Made by a program: the position numbers and the translations under genes. A stretch of 64,000 nt of DNA from Anarhynchus alexandrinus (taxonomy: Eukaryota; Chordata; Aves; Charadriiformes; Charadriidae), in contig VUYV01000212.1 in the NCBI GenBank assembly GCA_008711295.1, positions 995,276 to 1,059,275 on the forward strand, given 5' to 3'. Positions 11,237 through 24,397 of the stretch are shown piece by piece; positions within the stretch are counted from its first letter, which is position 1, and each line of letters starts with the position of its first letter. Below the pieces are notes generated by a model, which saw nothing but the letters and a program-made list of their open reading frames with translations, made no database searches and was not told the origin of the DNA.

Positions 11237-13689
11237 TAATCGGTGCTTGCACTCAGATTACTTACTGTGTCAGCAAATTTCTGTGTTTAAAAAATAGCTG
11301 TGTCTTACAAAGAAACAAATTAAACTGGCGGGTTCCCCTGGCTAGAAAGCTCATTACTGACCAACACCCTCCTGTGTCATTTGGGTGTGCCTGTGTGTTT
11401 GCAAAGCCCTGAAAAATCCAAGGTAAGTCAAAAAGCAAAACACTTCAACGTCAGATCACAGGGCTTGAAGAGTGCAAGGCTAAAAGCAAAGTCAGTGTTG
11501 AGGACTTTTTTCTTTAGAAAAAACAATACGAATGAAAGAGGAAAAACAGGGGAAAGAAATAATATTTGATATTCCTCATTTTGTCAAGGGAAAACCGATG
11601 CACGGAAATTAGAGACTGGTCCACAGTGATGTTAAAGTCTCTGCTCATGTGCCCTTGGCTGGCAGATAGCTCACTGTCATGCTTAAGGAGCATCCTCACA
11701 TGTGCAACTGCTCTTGCTCTTCTGTCTCATTGCCAACGTGGGAAGGTACAGCTTTTTGAAGTTTCACCCATGCTTGCCAAGAAGAGGTGGAGTTTCCTAT
11801 GGGACGGGGGGACGTGGGCAGCCCCTCAGGCACTGCAGCTGGTGGGGAAGGAGCGAGTCCTGGGCATTAGCATCCCCTCAAGCTGGGCACACAGTGAAGC
11901 AGCAGCCCTCTGCTGGGCTCCCCTTCCCACACAGCCCCGTCACTCTGTCTTGTGGTGCTTTTTCCAGCTTTACGGTTTTAGTTCAAGATACAGAGGGTTA
12001 CAGTAATAAAGCTCTGAGGTGACTCGTGTCTGGGGCACCACAGAGAAGCTCGGCTGTGACGGAGAGAGGTATCTCTCCAGGCTAGCTAGAAGATGGAAAG
12101 AAGCAGTGCTGGCTGTCAGTTTATCCAACCCTGCAGTGTGAATGAAGACTGAAGTTGCAGGTTTTCTTATTTCTAAAACTTCTGTAAGCTGAATTTCTTC
12201 TTTGAAATCATTTACATGTTCACCAACACCTACAACTGTACCTGTGCTTCTTCAGACTCTGTACACACAGGTGTGGAGGTCCTTCTGCACTTCTCAAAAT
12301 ATATCAGCGAAGACACGGTGGGGAGCAACGATGAATAAAGACCAGATCTGCTAGAGCCTTCATCTGCACTGCTCTCTCCTCCTTTCCTCTGTCTCTCCGG
12401 CCGAGCTGCCGGGAAGGCGAGTGGGTCTGTATTCTCTCCTCGATCACCCCCTCTCTCCAGGCTCTGCTTTCCGGGACATGAAAGAAGGGCTTTACAAAAC
12501 CGCTTGGAATAAAGCGATGAAGAGGTGATGAGACACAAACACTTTGTGTAAATTAACATATATTTGCTTTCGTACTTCCCTAAATGGTGTGCGTAGTACG
12601 TGCTTTTCTCATGCCTCTAAGGCAAAGAACAAAGGGATGGGACTGAAAGAATTTTTCTATGTTCTTCCCAGAATAAAGTTTGTTTTTCCCTGTTTGACCT
12701 TCAACTCCCAGAAGACCTGAGTTTAACTGCTTTGATTTACTTCTATAATAAAGTGATCGATTAATGTTAAAGGCAGGCTTTATGAGGCCTGTCCTCAAAT
12801 GGTCTCAGAGCCTGCCATAGCGAGGATGTTATACTGCCATACTCTGAAAAAGGTCACATGAAGGGAATCAAAGACAAGATAAATGATGGTTTACACATCA
12901 GAAAAGCTCTCCGTAGTACAGACAGGGAATGTGGAACATAATGTCTCTCAGGGTTTGGTGCAGATGGTATATAGTAAATATAGTCTGAACTGCCTCCCTA
13001 GGATTTATTATTGCTGCCGTTGTAGTTGTTTTGGGGTTTTACTTTTGGGCAAAGCTGTGCTCTGGAAGTGTGTGACACATGGACAGCCCTGGTTCAAATC
13101 TAGCAAATGAAGAGCTCTGATAAGCTGATCTCAACATGCTGGTGTTGAAGAGCTTGCTCTCAGAAGTTAAGGGCTTGATTTCTTATGATTTTCTGTGCTC
13201 AGTTAAAAATCATAGTTCACTTTTGTTTTCTAGCCAGACTTCACTGCAGGCATTTTTCCTTAAAAGAAACAGGCAAACTGAGTAAGCAAAATCAGAATCA
13301 ATTCAAAACTTCAGCCTCTGTCCATATCTGTATGTCCTAAAGGAGAATTTATATGGTATCAAATGGAACAGCAAACTTCTCTGTGTTTTCCCTACATATT
13401 TTGATGAGAAATTGTTTATTTTTGTCCATTTGTGCCTCCACTGGACTACGTTTCCTCTGACAGGCAGAGGTATTCCTTGTTAAACCTCATGTAAAAGGAA
13501 AAACTAGTTAATACATTTTGAAGAACAGATATAAGCAGGACCCTGAGCTTTAAGTGTTGCCTTAAACCTGAGTAGGACTGGCTAGGTAATTGTATAAAAA
13601 TCCAGCTTCTGTGGGAAAGCACATTTTTCAGACCAAATCTCAGGCCAGACGCTCACACTTTCAACAGCACTCTGATTGGGAAGGCTTGT
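11237..13689. other. Non-coding DNA, GC-richer from 11700 to 12010 and 12240 to 12490
   Basis: Two moderately GC-rich pockets give open frames of 100-146 codons on opposing strands (for example plus 11566-12006 and minus 12230-12559). They have no recognisable domains, and frames overlap in antisense, which is typical of composition-driven ORFs. No CpG island is obvious. Confidence 0.6.
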
Positions 13690-14140
13690 CAGGTGTTGGA
13701 TGAAATTTTAGATCTCAGCCGGAGGCAGAGAGGGAGGCAGAATGGAGAGCAGGCGAGTAAGTGAGGTACTCCCCCAGGGCTTGGGAGCTGCAGGCTCAAA
13801 GCCTTGCTCTGTACCAGTTCGAGCAGGTATTTAAACCCTGCCTGCTTATCAGATCCTGCTGCCTTAACAGATGAATTCTGGTCATCAAGGTCAGGCTGGG
13901 TTGAAGGACAGGACTTGGCCCCAGCCCTGGGAGGCTGGAAAGCGCACGGGGAAATCCCTCCAGAGCCAGGAGCTCCCCTGCTGCCCCGTTGTTCCCAGGG
14001 GAAAGGGATGGTTGGGGGCATGGGTGAAGACGAACTCTTGGGGACGCTGTCATCATCCCGCACAGGCTGACCAGCACTGCTGTGGCTTAAATCAAATGGG
14101 TCCACGGCTAACCTGCTGTCTCCTGCAGGGCAGCTGCCCG
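13690..14140. other. GC-rich pocket, coding status unsupported
   Basis: A block clearly richer in G+C than its surroundings. Long frames are open on both strands (minus 13689-14105, 138 codons; plus 13871-14215, 114 codons). The translations are proline-, serine- and glycine-rich with no familiar motif. It may be a decayed repeat, part of a non-coding transcript, or simple compositional variation. Confidence 0.4.
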
Positions 14141-16858
14141 GTGTCCGCTCTTTTATTTTGTAGAAACAAGATAGTGAATATAATGCCAGTTTGCGGTTCA
14201 GATCGCAATCAGTGAAAATGACGAAAATCCCACAGCACTTTCCTGGCCAGTTTCAAGCCCATGGGTGATATTACCCATCAAATCAGCCTGTGAACAGCTG
14301 ATGCACATAACTCAGGAGTGAGTGGTATTACGAAAGTTGCGATTCAAGGATGCAATGACTGCTTCTGGTGTTCAAGGATGCCATGGAGGACATGCCCTTA
14401 GTGCCCTCTGCCTAGAAGCACATAGTACCAAGGCAGATGGTGGTGCCACCTTTGAAAAATAATTCCCCAAATGGCCACTTCAGGCACTCGGCTTCTGTGA
14501 TTGTGCAAGCCCGTGATAAAACTTGTCATGGTAGAAGGAAACCAGCTGAGTAAGAAGCTTGTTATTAAGGGCTTATAACTAATAGGACTTCTCATGTGGC
14601 AGTAATGTGGTAAGACTGGGTCTGGCAAAAGCATTTGTATTTCCAGTTGTGTGGTATCCTTAGGAGAGGACAAAGGAAAAGGGAGAGATCTAGGGGGGAA
14701 GGCTCATCTCAAAATACATGGAGTAAAACAGTCTATGCAAGGCACAGATTGATGCAGCCTGCTCTGAAAAATATTTGGCAAAAGGCTTATAATGAGTTTT
14801 TCAGACTTCTAGTATTTCCTTTTTTATGATTTAGGGGACAAGCAGAGTTGAAAGAAAAAAATGAACTCCCCTAACAACATTCTAATCACATATAAATAGG
14901 CAAATTACAATTAAAAACAGCTCATAAAATTGTAAAAAGAACCGATGAAAAAGTCCCATCGCTTATTAAATCCATGCTTTGCCAGTACAGAGCAGCTGCA
15001 TAGGTTATACTAGCAATTCCATTCATTCAAGCTTTAAAGCTGACTTTAAATATTCTTTTTAAATCTGAGATTTTCCTCCGCTGCCATCCCAGCCTTTTGG
15101 AGTTGCAACCTCTTAATATTCTGCTTGGCCCATGGGAAGAGATGAGCATATTAGGCATCCAAATACAAAACACATTTCTCTTTGCATTCAGTGTAACCTG
15201 ACTAGACACTACAGTTGGCAGACACCAGATGGTTGATTGGAGTCTCTAGTCAGTCTCTGCAATTGCCGAAGCCTTAAGGACAAAACAGCACCAGGGAGAT
15301 AGATTTGATATGATCATGAATCACTTCTGGGACCACAGCAGATAACTTAAGATAGGAGTCATGCGGGTCACCTTCTCGAAGCTCCTTCTCGTATCAAGTG
15401 CAAAGAGAGACAGGAGAAGATTGATATTGGAGAGCAAATGATGATGGATGGCGTTAGTGGTGTAGTAAGGTGTATTTGGGATTTACTGAACATCTCCACA
15501 CAGTGTTTTGAGAGGATTGACTAGCAGGAGTGTATGGGCTTTTCAGAGTCAAAAAAGGCAAATCTTGTTGAGGTGGAAAAGAAGGAAACTGCATGGCTTT
15601 GCCTCATTTAAATGATACTGCAAGTACTTCTAACAAACAAAGTATCAGATGGTTATTCAGGAATATAGAATGAGCAATATGAAAATGTCCCCATTAAAAC
15701 TAGGTGGTTATTACTAAAAAATCTTGAGCAGCTATTCAGATTATAAAATGGATTTCCTGCAGCTGTACTCACATCACTTTTTCCACTTTTCATAAATTCT
15801 TGAGTAACTGATTTTTTTTCTACACTCTAAATTTTTCGTGGAGAGGAGTGAGTGTTAGGCTTGCATGCTCTAGAGCCTTGCGAGTTTCCACTAGAAAACA
15901 TGCTATTTGTGTGAGAAACAATTTGTACAAACAGAAGGAAAAGGTTTCCAAAAACCTCAGTTAGAACTTAAAGCAGATCTCAGTGGGCATTATACGACGC
16001 AGACAAGACTCTGACTGCACCTTTTGTATCTAGAAGCATACTTGCATACAATTTTTTTTTGTCATATGGACAAAAGGAAAACCACATTTATATTACAAAC
16101 ACTGCCAAGAAATCCATAGTAACAGATTTTGCTTATGTATGATGCCTCAGACTTGGTTTTTAAATCTCAAAGAATTTTATTTTTTTCTTTAAAGAAGCTA
16201 CTTGTTAGACACAAAATTGCTCTGTTTTATTCAACTCCTGTCTTCATTACAGAAGCACCCTCTTCAAATTTAAAGTATGGCTGATGTTCTATGGTTTGTC
16301 ATTAATACAACTACCTGAAATAATACATGCTTTGGGTATACACCATCTAGAGAAAAGCTTAATGTCAGACAATACAGTAGAGCTTTATGTATAAAGTAAA
16401 AAGATTGGCCTCGACTGAAGAGCAAGAGATTTGCTCTGCTTTGGTGGATAAATGAACTCTGAAATTAAGGAGATCATAAAATGATCACTGTATAGAAATA
16501 AATGTTGGAAGGAAAGTAGACTTTGGATGCTCTCGTGTTTTCTTTTTCTCTAATTTCTACGCTTCCTGTGCGTGACAGCTTGAAGGGGTTTACTATATTG
16601 GGCTGGATGAATTACTGGGGGCAGAGCTATTTTGTGCTTACTGTAAATGTACTGTATCTGGAATTTCCTCCTTCACTGCCTCCTATTGTGTACATATTCA
16701 AGCAAAAATGTAGCTTTCACTGTCAGAACATTACCAACAATTTTTCTTTATTCTTCACTGAAGCAAGATGCAGCTCCAGAGCTGGAACATACCAGTCTTA
16801 CTAGGAGTCAGCAAAACTTTGACTCTGCCGTGGGTTCAGAGCAGGTTAGCTGGGAAGC

Positions 16859-16885
16859 GTGGCTGGCGTGGCTGGCGTAGCTGGC
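16859..16885 (+). repeat. Three-copy 9-bp minisatellite
   Basis: Unit GTGGCTGGC twice (16859-16867, 16868-16876), then GTAGCTGGC (16877-16885) with one substitution. It is a small slippage product. Confidence 0.85.
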
Positions 16886-18354
16886 TGGTCATATACAGCA
16901 GCCGTTAGGCCTCTCATCTAGTTCAGCGCTGGTCCACATACAAGCGAAGCCATTTGACTTGCTGGAAGATGATGGATGGAGCCAAGCACTGGCTTACGAC
17001 TGTGTGTACTGTCACAACTCCAATGTAACTTAGTGATATGAGCCAAGAATAATGTCCTGTAAGAATTAATATCTCCCCAAAATTTCAGCCAGTGCATAAG
17101 CTTAATACTTTCTTTTTTACATTTATAGAGGAGGAGAAGAAATGAAAAAAATATCCATGGTCCATAAGAAGAGCAGCAGGAAAGCAGGTTGTCCCGGGAC
17201 TTAGGAGGTTTACTGTAAATAAAAGGATAACATACAGCCTTGTCATTGCTACTTGGGACTCTTATATTTAAAAAGTTTCATCACCCTTTATGAAAGCACC
17301 GCATTATAAAGTTAGGAATCAGTGTTCTGCTGAAAGTCTTTACATGCTTTTGAATAATCTCTGCCTTCCCAATCTCTGCCCATCATGCCCAGCTTTCCAA
17401 ATGCTGCAAAATTATGTCTGGCTCCTGCAGCTGGCAGGTGGAGTCCTGGCAATGGATTAGCTGAGAGAACCACCTCAAACTCCTCCTTATTAGCACCCAT
17501 AAATAATGATCCTCAAGCCAAGTTGATTGTGAGTCAGGCACAGTCAGTTCTACCTTTAGATGTTGCAAGACTTGTATTTTTATCTGAGATGGGTGTTGGA
17601 AAGGGTTCTCAAGAAGAGACTGGGGTGATGTTTTGTGGAACAACATCATCGCTTCCTGGCACTGAGATGTTAAAAGTAGTGCCGCTTATTTGCAGTTCAC
17701 GGGGTTTTGACTGATTCTGTTTGAAAGACGATAAATGCCCAGCAGCGCCTGAGGAAAGCTCCTCTCAAACCTTCCAACGCTTGCAATGCTTATTGGTCCT
17801 ATTGAAGGAGTGCAGCAAGGCAAGGGGAATTTCTTGACAATGAGAAAAACTTCCTTAAGCCATGTGCAATTTATTGGTCTAGTCGAGTCAATTACAGCCA
17901 TGACTCACCCTCCGAAAATTGCAACTTGGCTTTCGTTATTTTCACTCACGCAGTGCCGAGTGGTTGGACCCATCCTTAAGTTTCAATCATCTCATGCTTT
18001 ACTTGTGCTAGTGATAGTTTAGTGATTGCAGAGTAGAAAGGAGGAGGATTTCTTTAATTACTTTTCTGTACCTCAGTATCTTGGCTTCTATCTGTGTAGA
18101 GTTGAACATATTTCCTGTAAAGTGTGCAAATATGTGTCTTTTCGCAGTTACTCTTTGACATTTTCAAAGATAGTTCCGTCTTCCCGTATCTAACTTGACA
18201 GTCAATCAAGCACAGAGTAACAAGAAGAAAAAGACAGAGGATGAGGGAATGAAGACAGAAAAGGAATCCAGGAAAAAGTAAGAAATAGGAGGAAAAAATG
18301 GAGAAGGATGAAACAGGAAAACCATTTGAAATAAATTCGTAAACTATTATTTAC

Positions 18355-18370
18355 AAAAAAAAAAAAAAAA
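18355..18370 (+). repeat. Poly(A) run, A16
   Basis: Uninterrupted run of 16 A in an A-rich, purine-rich stretch (about 18210-18380). No retrocopy body or poly(A) signal is recognised. Confidence 0.9.
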
Positions 18371-20708
18371 GAAAAACAGGTGTTTTGCACCAGCTGTCTT
18401 GTTCTTTCCCATCATCGTCTACCTTCAGCTCTTTTCTTTTATTGCTATGTCTCTCTGACATGCAGATTTTCTAGCTTTTTGGCCCGTAGGCTTCACTTGC
18501 CTTATTCTATTGCATACTGATTTGTAAAAGGAGTTCAAGATGTACGTGTGCATGTTCACCACACAAAACATGGCTAAAATGAGCCACAGTGTGACAATTT
18601 ACACGAAGCACAAGAAACCTTCAGGAATTGTCTGCTGATCTTTCCCTTAGCTCCCCCATGGAGACTTTGCCATGGTTACTTGCTGCTTGCAGGTGTCACC
18701 AGGCTCCCTTGCTCTGCAGTCTCACTGAAGTCAAGGAGATCTGAATCCAAGAGCAGAAGTTGGCCTTTACGATTCACTTCCATGTAGCATATGTTACTAT
18801 ACTGTATACCAAGAAATGTAACTCAGAAGAACCGTGGTATTTACAGTATGCTAAAATTTAACTGTTGCTGTAGCCTTCTGAAGCCTGTGGGCCACATCCC
18901 AAAGACTTTACCAGTGTTTTACTTCATCTCATGTGAGGTAGGACTCCTGTTACCGAGGAACGAATGATGCAATATGAATAAGGATTCGGGATCTGGCTCT
19001 GTGCCCATTAGCAAACTGAGGTAGTCCAGTGGTGACTAATTCCCTTAATGAGTGGAGCAGGAGAGGTAGCATTGACTAGAGAGAGTGATACTGATCTATT
19101 TTTTTAATTATTATTTTTGGTAGCAATGTCAGAGAATAGAATGTTATTTTAAGAGACATTTAGCAAGTAGCAATGAGCTTTCTTTCTGACACCCAGAGGG
19201 AAGAAGTTGAAGGTGATACAGTGGGTATGGGAGACTGCTGCAAAAATACGTGGGTCTGACACTTTCAAAAAGAAACTGCCTGTAAAATCAGTAACGCAGA
19301 GAACAACTTAGAGCACACTTGCTGAATTTTAAAGGACTGTAATATACTATTGGGTCAAGTATATCCATCGTTCCTCAGCCTGATTATCTCTTCTTTTATG
19401 AGGTTGATGGTCCCAAAATAGTGAGGTAATCTTCATCCTGCAGAAGAGGTGTGAGAGTCTGCTCACAATATGGTTGTGTGTAGGTTTCCGTATTTCCAGG
19501 TGAGCAATACTACCCACACGCCCGTGTCCATACATCCCCCTGCCTGTAATGCAATTTTGCAGCAGCAGGATTAGAACAGATTGCTGGCATTATGGCAGCA
19601 GGGATATTGTTGGGAGTAACTTGGCAACACTTGTAGGTGTTGTGACGCTGGCTCTTTGCTCAAGGGCAAGGACAGGGGAGGGGATGCTGGATACAAACCA
19701 GTGAGAGAAATAATGTCAGAAAAGTTCAGAAGATGAAAGCAGTGACAGTAAATAAGTCTGAAATTATTTTAGGTTTACATACTTTAAGTCCTCAGTGACT
19801 GAAAACACAGCCAAGAATTGCTTCAGCAATATTCCTTCATAAATCTGCATAATAATCTCTCAGAGGGGCTTTGGTGAAATTACAAGTATTCATTTACTAA
19901 ATTGGGTTCAGTGTCTGTATCATACGCCATATGAATATTCAGTGCCATGAATTCACCCAAACTATATTGAAGTTAGCACAGTCCGCAAGCTATCTCAAAC
20001 GATAACCCAGACGGTAGGCATGGGCAGAAAGGATTTTCTCTTAAAAAAAACAAAACCACCTTCCACTACAATTTAGTAAAGAAATAATTAACAGCTATGT
20101 CCCTAAGAATGGAAGTAATACATGCATATAACTTTTTTCTTGTGGAATTTCTTTTCTTTATAGCTCTGAATTCAGCAACAAATATTTTCTTACTAGAAAG
20201 GGACCGTAAACATAATGCAAAGGATTTATGAGTAATTTATCAAATAATATGATGATAACTGACACCCAGATAAAAAAAAAACAAACCAAAAAAAACAACT
20301 GGGAGACTAATAATAGAAACACTGAATATAAAATACAGTGACCTTCATACAAAGCAATGACTGGTCTTAGGTGACTGAGAAAACTTTCCAGAGAGTCAAA
20401 GATTGTACTCTGAGCTGTAATAAACTGCAATCCTGTATAATTCTCCAGGTTTTTGTACATTGTGAATCAAATATATGGAAGAAAAAAAAAAAGCCTGCCT
20501 AAAGAAAATCTGGGGTAGTGGGTGTCTGCAGTGTACAAAGTATCTCATCTGAGTGTGAAATGGATTTAATGCTGGTTAGCCATACTCTGAGCATTTGCCC
20601 ATCACCATTGTATTCACTTTTGTTCTGGTCTTGTTTGGGTAACCCAGAACAGCAGTCCTTTCCCTCCGAGGCTGCCGGTTTGAACACAGGATATTGCAGC
20701 AATTCTGC

Positions 20709-20728
20709 AAAAAAAAAAAAAAAAAAAA
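20709..20728 (+). repeat. Poly(A) run, A20
   Basis: Longest uninterrupted A run in the window. It could mark the tail of a retroposed sequence, but no AATAAA lies in the usual place upstream and I recognise no parent gene. Confidence 0.9.
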
Positions 20729-23700
20729 GAAAAGAAGTTAACTCACAACTTGGAGATTTCAGAAGCTGTCTGTGGCAAATTGAGAGAGACCCAAGAAGTC
20801 ACTCATGCTACATAGGAGAAGGTGGTGCACTTCAAAGACAAATGTTCAGTGGGTGGTTTCTGCGGACCAAATGGCAGCAAGTGAAATGCAGAGCAGAATG
20901 ATAACTATGAGAAACTGCTCCAATGGGTAGTTTCTTGACTTCTTATGTCAAATGTCATGGGAGTTTCAGACTATTTCCTCAGAAGGCATCATTACCTGAG
21001 GTAGTATTTTTGTTAGCGCTCAGTGGAGACGGACCAGTAGACTGTCTGTCTTGTTCATTTTTTTTTCTGCTTTCTAAGTTTCGGTTATTTCCCCATCTCA
21101 CATGAGTTTGTTTTAGTCATTATTTGTATTTTACCCAATGTTTAAAAAGAAATGAATTCAATGTTCAGTTCACAAATCTCCGGCACTTCTAGGGATTGTG
21201 CTTGTGTGCTTTGTAAGATAAATTCTGTGGTTTGTACTCAAACTGTGCCTCTCTCCCTTGGCATTTCTGCTGGTTATTCTTAGCTGTTATTCATGGTATG
21301 ATCTATTTCTTCACCAAAGGTCAAATATTGAGACCAAATGGAGAGGTGTTTAGCGGGAGCTTGCACTTCATTATTACAGAGCATATAATCTTCATAACGC
21401 ATGCTCTGTGGGTGAATGATGGGGTTTTGATGCCATGACTGCCAGTCCTGGCACCTTTTCTAGCAATAAATTCTTTTATATAAAGTCAAGGTATATACAT
21501 AATGCGTTCACTCATATATTTCCTTATCTTTTTTGTGCTAGCAGAATGGAAAAATGCCACAACAAAGGCTGCAAAATTCAAGTTGATAAAAACTGAGGAA
21601 GTTGGTCCAAACGAAAAAGAAAAAAAATGCACATAATGGTACCAAGGGTCTGTATGGTCATAAGGGAATTTGTGAATCACACAAGGAAATTAATTTCTGA
21701 GGGGCCTGGGGAGTGTTCCAGGAATGGGTGGTGAGAGGAGCTGGGAAGCAGGATCAGCCCGGGGTTGTGATTCAGCACTTTTCAGTGGGATAACAGAGCA
21801 CAGAGCTCAGTGTATTAGGTCTTCTGCTAGTCCTGGGTCAAATGGAAAACGCTGAGCTCCATGTCTGCTAGGGAAACAGAATGACGTAAAAACTGGGGTT
21901 CATCACCTGGAGACTTTCTTAAGCTGCTGCCAGTTTAAACAAGAAAACCCAAACCTCAACCAAACAAGTAAGAATAACTTTACATGCAACCAGTACGGCA
22001 ATGAGCTGATACACGCCTTTGTGTGGCCGTGAGGCCTACAATGCTTTTTTTCTATTACTGAAGAACGGTCACTGCCTCCTAGAAAGAATGAAGTTGAGCC
22101 ACTACCCCCAAAGCTTCAGAGATTAATTAGTCACAAGGGGGAAAAGTTAATTAGTAAAGAAAACTCGCATCAATGATTTTGAGAAAAATCATCCCTTCAG
22201 TTTTGATCTCTGAGTGATATCCCTAGCATTGTGTTCATCCATCATTGTACAAGGTCAGGAGAATCCTTTGAATTCAAGTTGTTTGTAAAGCAGCTAAACA
22301 GCTGCTTTCAGCTGGAAATTTCGGCATCCATGAGCTGTTTCAAAGAGGGATGAATCTGTGAGTCCAGAGCCTCCTTGCCAGACCTTGAATCACCTCCAGC
22401 CTCTTCCCTCTCTCTCTCTTCTCCCTCTCCCTCTTTGTTTTTAATATTTTGGTAAAGACAGGCAGTGACTTAAAAAAGGAATAAAGGAAACTGATGATCA
22501 CTGTACTTTTTCTCCAAACAGTTTTTGGTTTTAGCTACAATTTGAAAAGATTTTGGACTTTCTGGTTCTTTCACCTGAACATCCTCCACCTAAGGCTGGA
22601 TCACTTTCTTGGTGGCTATATTTGCCAGGTTAGCAACCAGAAAATCTTGATCAACAGGGTTCCTTTGCATTGGTTGCTCTCCACGTATATATAAATCCAT
22701 GGTCTTTTGTTGAGGCAGTTTATGGCATATCATCATGAGGTATAATACAAGTTCTTGCATTCAACAAGCAGAAAACATAATAATAATTTAGATTCTACAT
22801 TGTGACATTACTCTGTTGCTTAGTGAGGGCATTGATTAAGCTCAAGAGAAGTTTGAGGAACAGCTTTCTTTAGTCTCAAATTTGCGACAGTTCCCCTTTG
22901 AGTTGGCAGTACATTAATGGAAATGGAAACTTGCCTCATTCTAAATGTCAGAATAATAGAGCACCAAAAACAATTCAGTCATGTCTTTCAAACCACGCAC
23001 ATATGGTTCAGCACCAAATGTCACTATTCTTCCCCACTTCCTTTCCATTTGTCACTATCTCTGTTGATTATCATTGTTTGGGTTAAAACTTTCATGAAGG
23101 CTCAATGCAAAGCTCACCTTGACAGTAACTAGACATATTCGTGGCATATTCTATACTTTGCATATGCCTAATATAATCTTCCCAAATGCAATGGATTGGA
23201 GATGCTGGGTAGTGTTAACCACTTATATACTCCAGAAAAGTTCAGTCTGACTCTTCCTTATTTTTGAGAATTTGTTTCTGCCACCTTGCCGACTACTTTA
23301 GAACGAGTTACACCAGCAATACCAAGTGGAATGGAAATAATTACATTTTTAACTTTCTCTTGCCAAATACAGAAAATCTGTGAAATAGCTTGCGAGTACT
23401 CAGCCATAAGATCAGCTTCTTGGAAATGTTTTTCTTTTTCATGAATGCTAAGGCCTTGAACACCGTAATAATATTTTTTTTAAGAGTGTACCTTCCTATG
23501 TCTCGTCTCTCCTAAAACAATGCCATTTTATGCCTTAAAAACGATAACAGACTATTTTATCTGTTGTGATACTGTTTATAAACTGGTTGTCTTCCAGACT
23601 TTCAGACAGATACATCTTCTGTCCTTTAAGATTTCAGACCTGTGGTAAATGTAAAGCAACAGCGAAGACAGGCAAAAGCTGTGGGAAACGGAAGAAGATG

Positions 23701-24375
23701 GACAAAGCAGAGTTATAAACATGGCATTCAAAAAGTATCTTAAGGGACTGGTAAGTCTTCAAAAATCAAATATTCTAGAGTCTCAAAATGCCCCAAATAG
23801 GCAGCCTGTGACCACACGATTGCATGTTATTTTCCCTTTTTCTTCCCAGAGGATGTTGGCCTCATTCAATGAGCAGAACGGGTGACATTCACTTAATGAT
23901 TTTTCTGTGTCAAAGTGCTGTAACTAGTAAAAATAAATGCCTCTATGAGGTTGTGTTTAGTTGGTGAAAAATTGCGGGGTTTTTTTTCTGGCCTCTTTCT
24001 GAGAAACAAATGAACTAAATAAATTCATCTGGAAACACATATCTGGCTTCAGAAATTTCTAAATGATTGATGCTTCATCAATTGATAAGGAAAATGGGAA
24101 TGTAAAGTAGTAAATGTCATTGTTTTCCCCAAATGTTAACTACTTGGCCATTTTCCTATGCTTTTCCATGGGATGGGAGATACTATTGGAGATTATTTCA
24201 CTAATTTTTGCCTTTTCTTAGTTACTTGCGCTTGTGTGTTGCTGGAGAAGCATTCAGAAAAGACTGCTGATATGAACAGTGTGGCAAACTTGCTTAACAC
24301 AGGCTGCAAGTCTAAGCTCAAAATTGGTCTTTTTTTTGCATATCAGACACTTTGCGTTAAACTTTTGTTGGGAGA
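20729..24375. other. Non-coding single-copy DNA
   Basis: AT-rich, without recognisable exon or interspersed repeat. It contains a CT-rich polypyrimidine tract at 22400-22435. Confidence 0.65.
22400..22435 (+). repeat. Polypyrimidine (CT)-rich tract
   Basis: Nearly pure C/T over about 36 bases, with a short TCTCTCTC core near 22409. Such tracts can adopt non-B structures, but nothing indicates function. Confidence 0.8.
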
Positions 24376-24397
24376 TTTCATTTTCACTTTCACTTTC
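24376..24397 (-). promoter_or_regulatory. Tandem IRF/ISRE-type site array
   Basis: TTTC occurs at 24376, 24382, 24388 and 24394, exactly every 6 bases. On the minus strand this reads as four GAAA cores separated by two bases (GAAAGTGAAAGTGAAAATGAAA minus its ends). GAAANNGAAA is the minimal interferon-regulatory-factor element, and tandem GTGAAA-type hexamers are a well-known strong IRF target. It may equally be a short hexanucleotide microsatellite. No promoter or exon is identified nearby. Confidence 0.4.

Larger units (their letters stand above)
14141..20708. other. Non-coding single-copy DNA
   Basis: Nothing gene-like is recognised. It includes an A16 run (18355-18370) and a 9-bp minisatellite (16859-16885). 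Frames near 17312-17714 are open on both strands without domain content. Confidence 0.65.

Noticed and set aside
11566..12006. 146-codon plus-strand open frame
   Set aside because: Another plus frame of 106 codons overlaps it, and neither shows a domain; GC content explains both.
20520..20728. Retroposed gene copy ending in A20
   Set aside because: No poly(A) signal upstream, no recognisable parent sequence and no target-site duplication seen.
20995..21050. let-7-like seed tgaggtagta near 20999
   Set aside because: Only the first ten bases match. The rest of the mature sequence and a let-7 star arm that would form the hairpin are missing.
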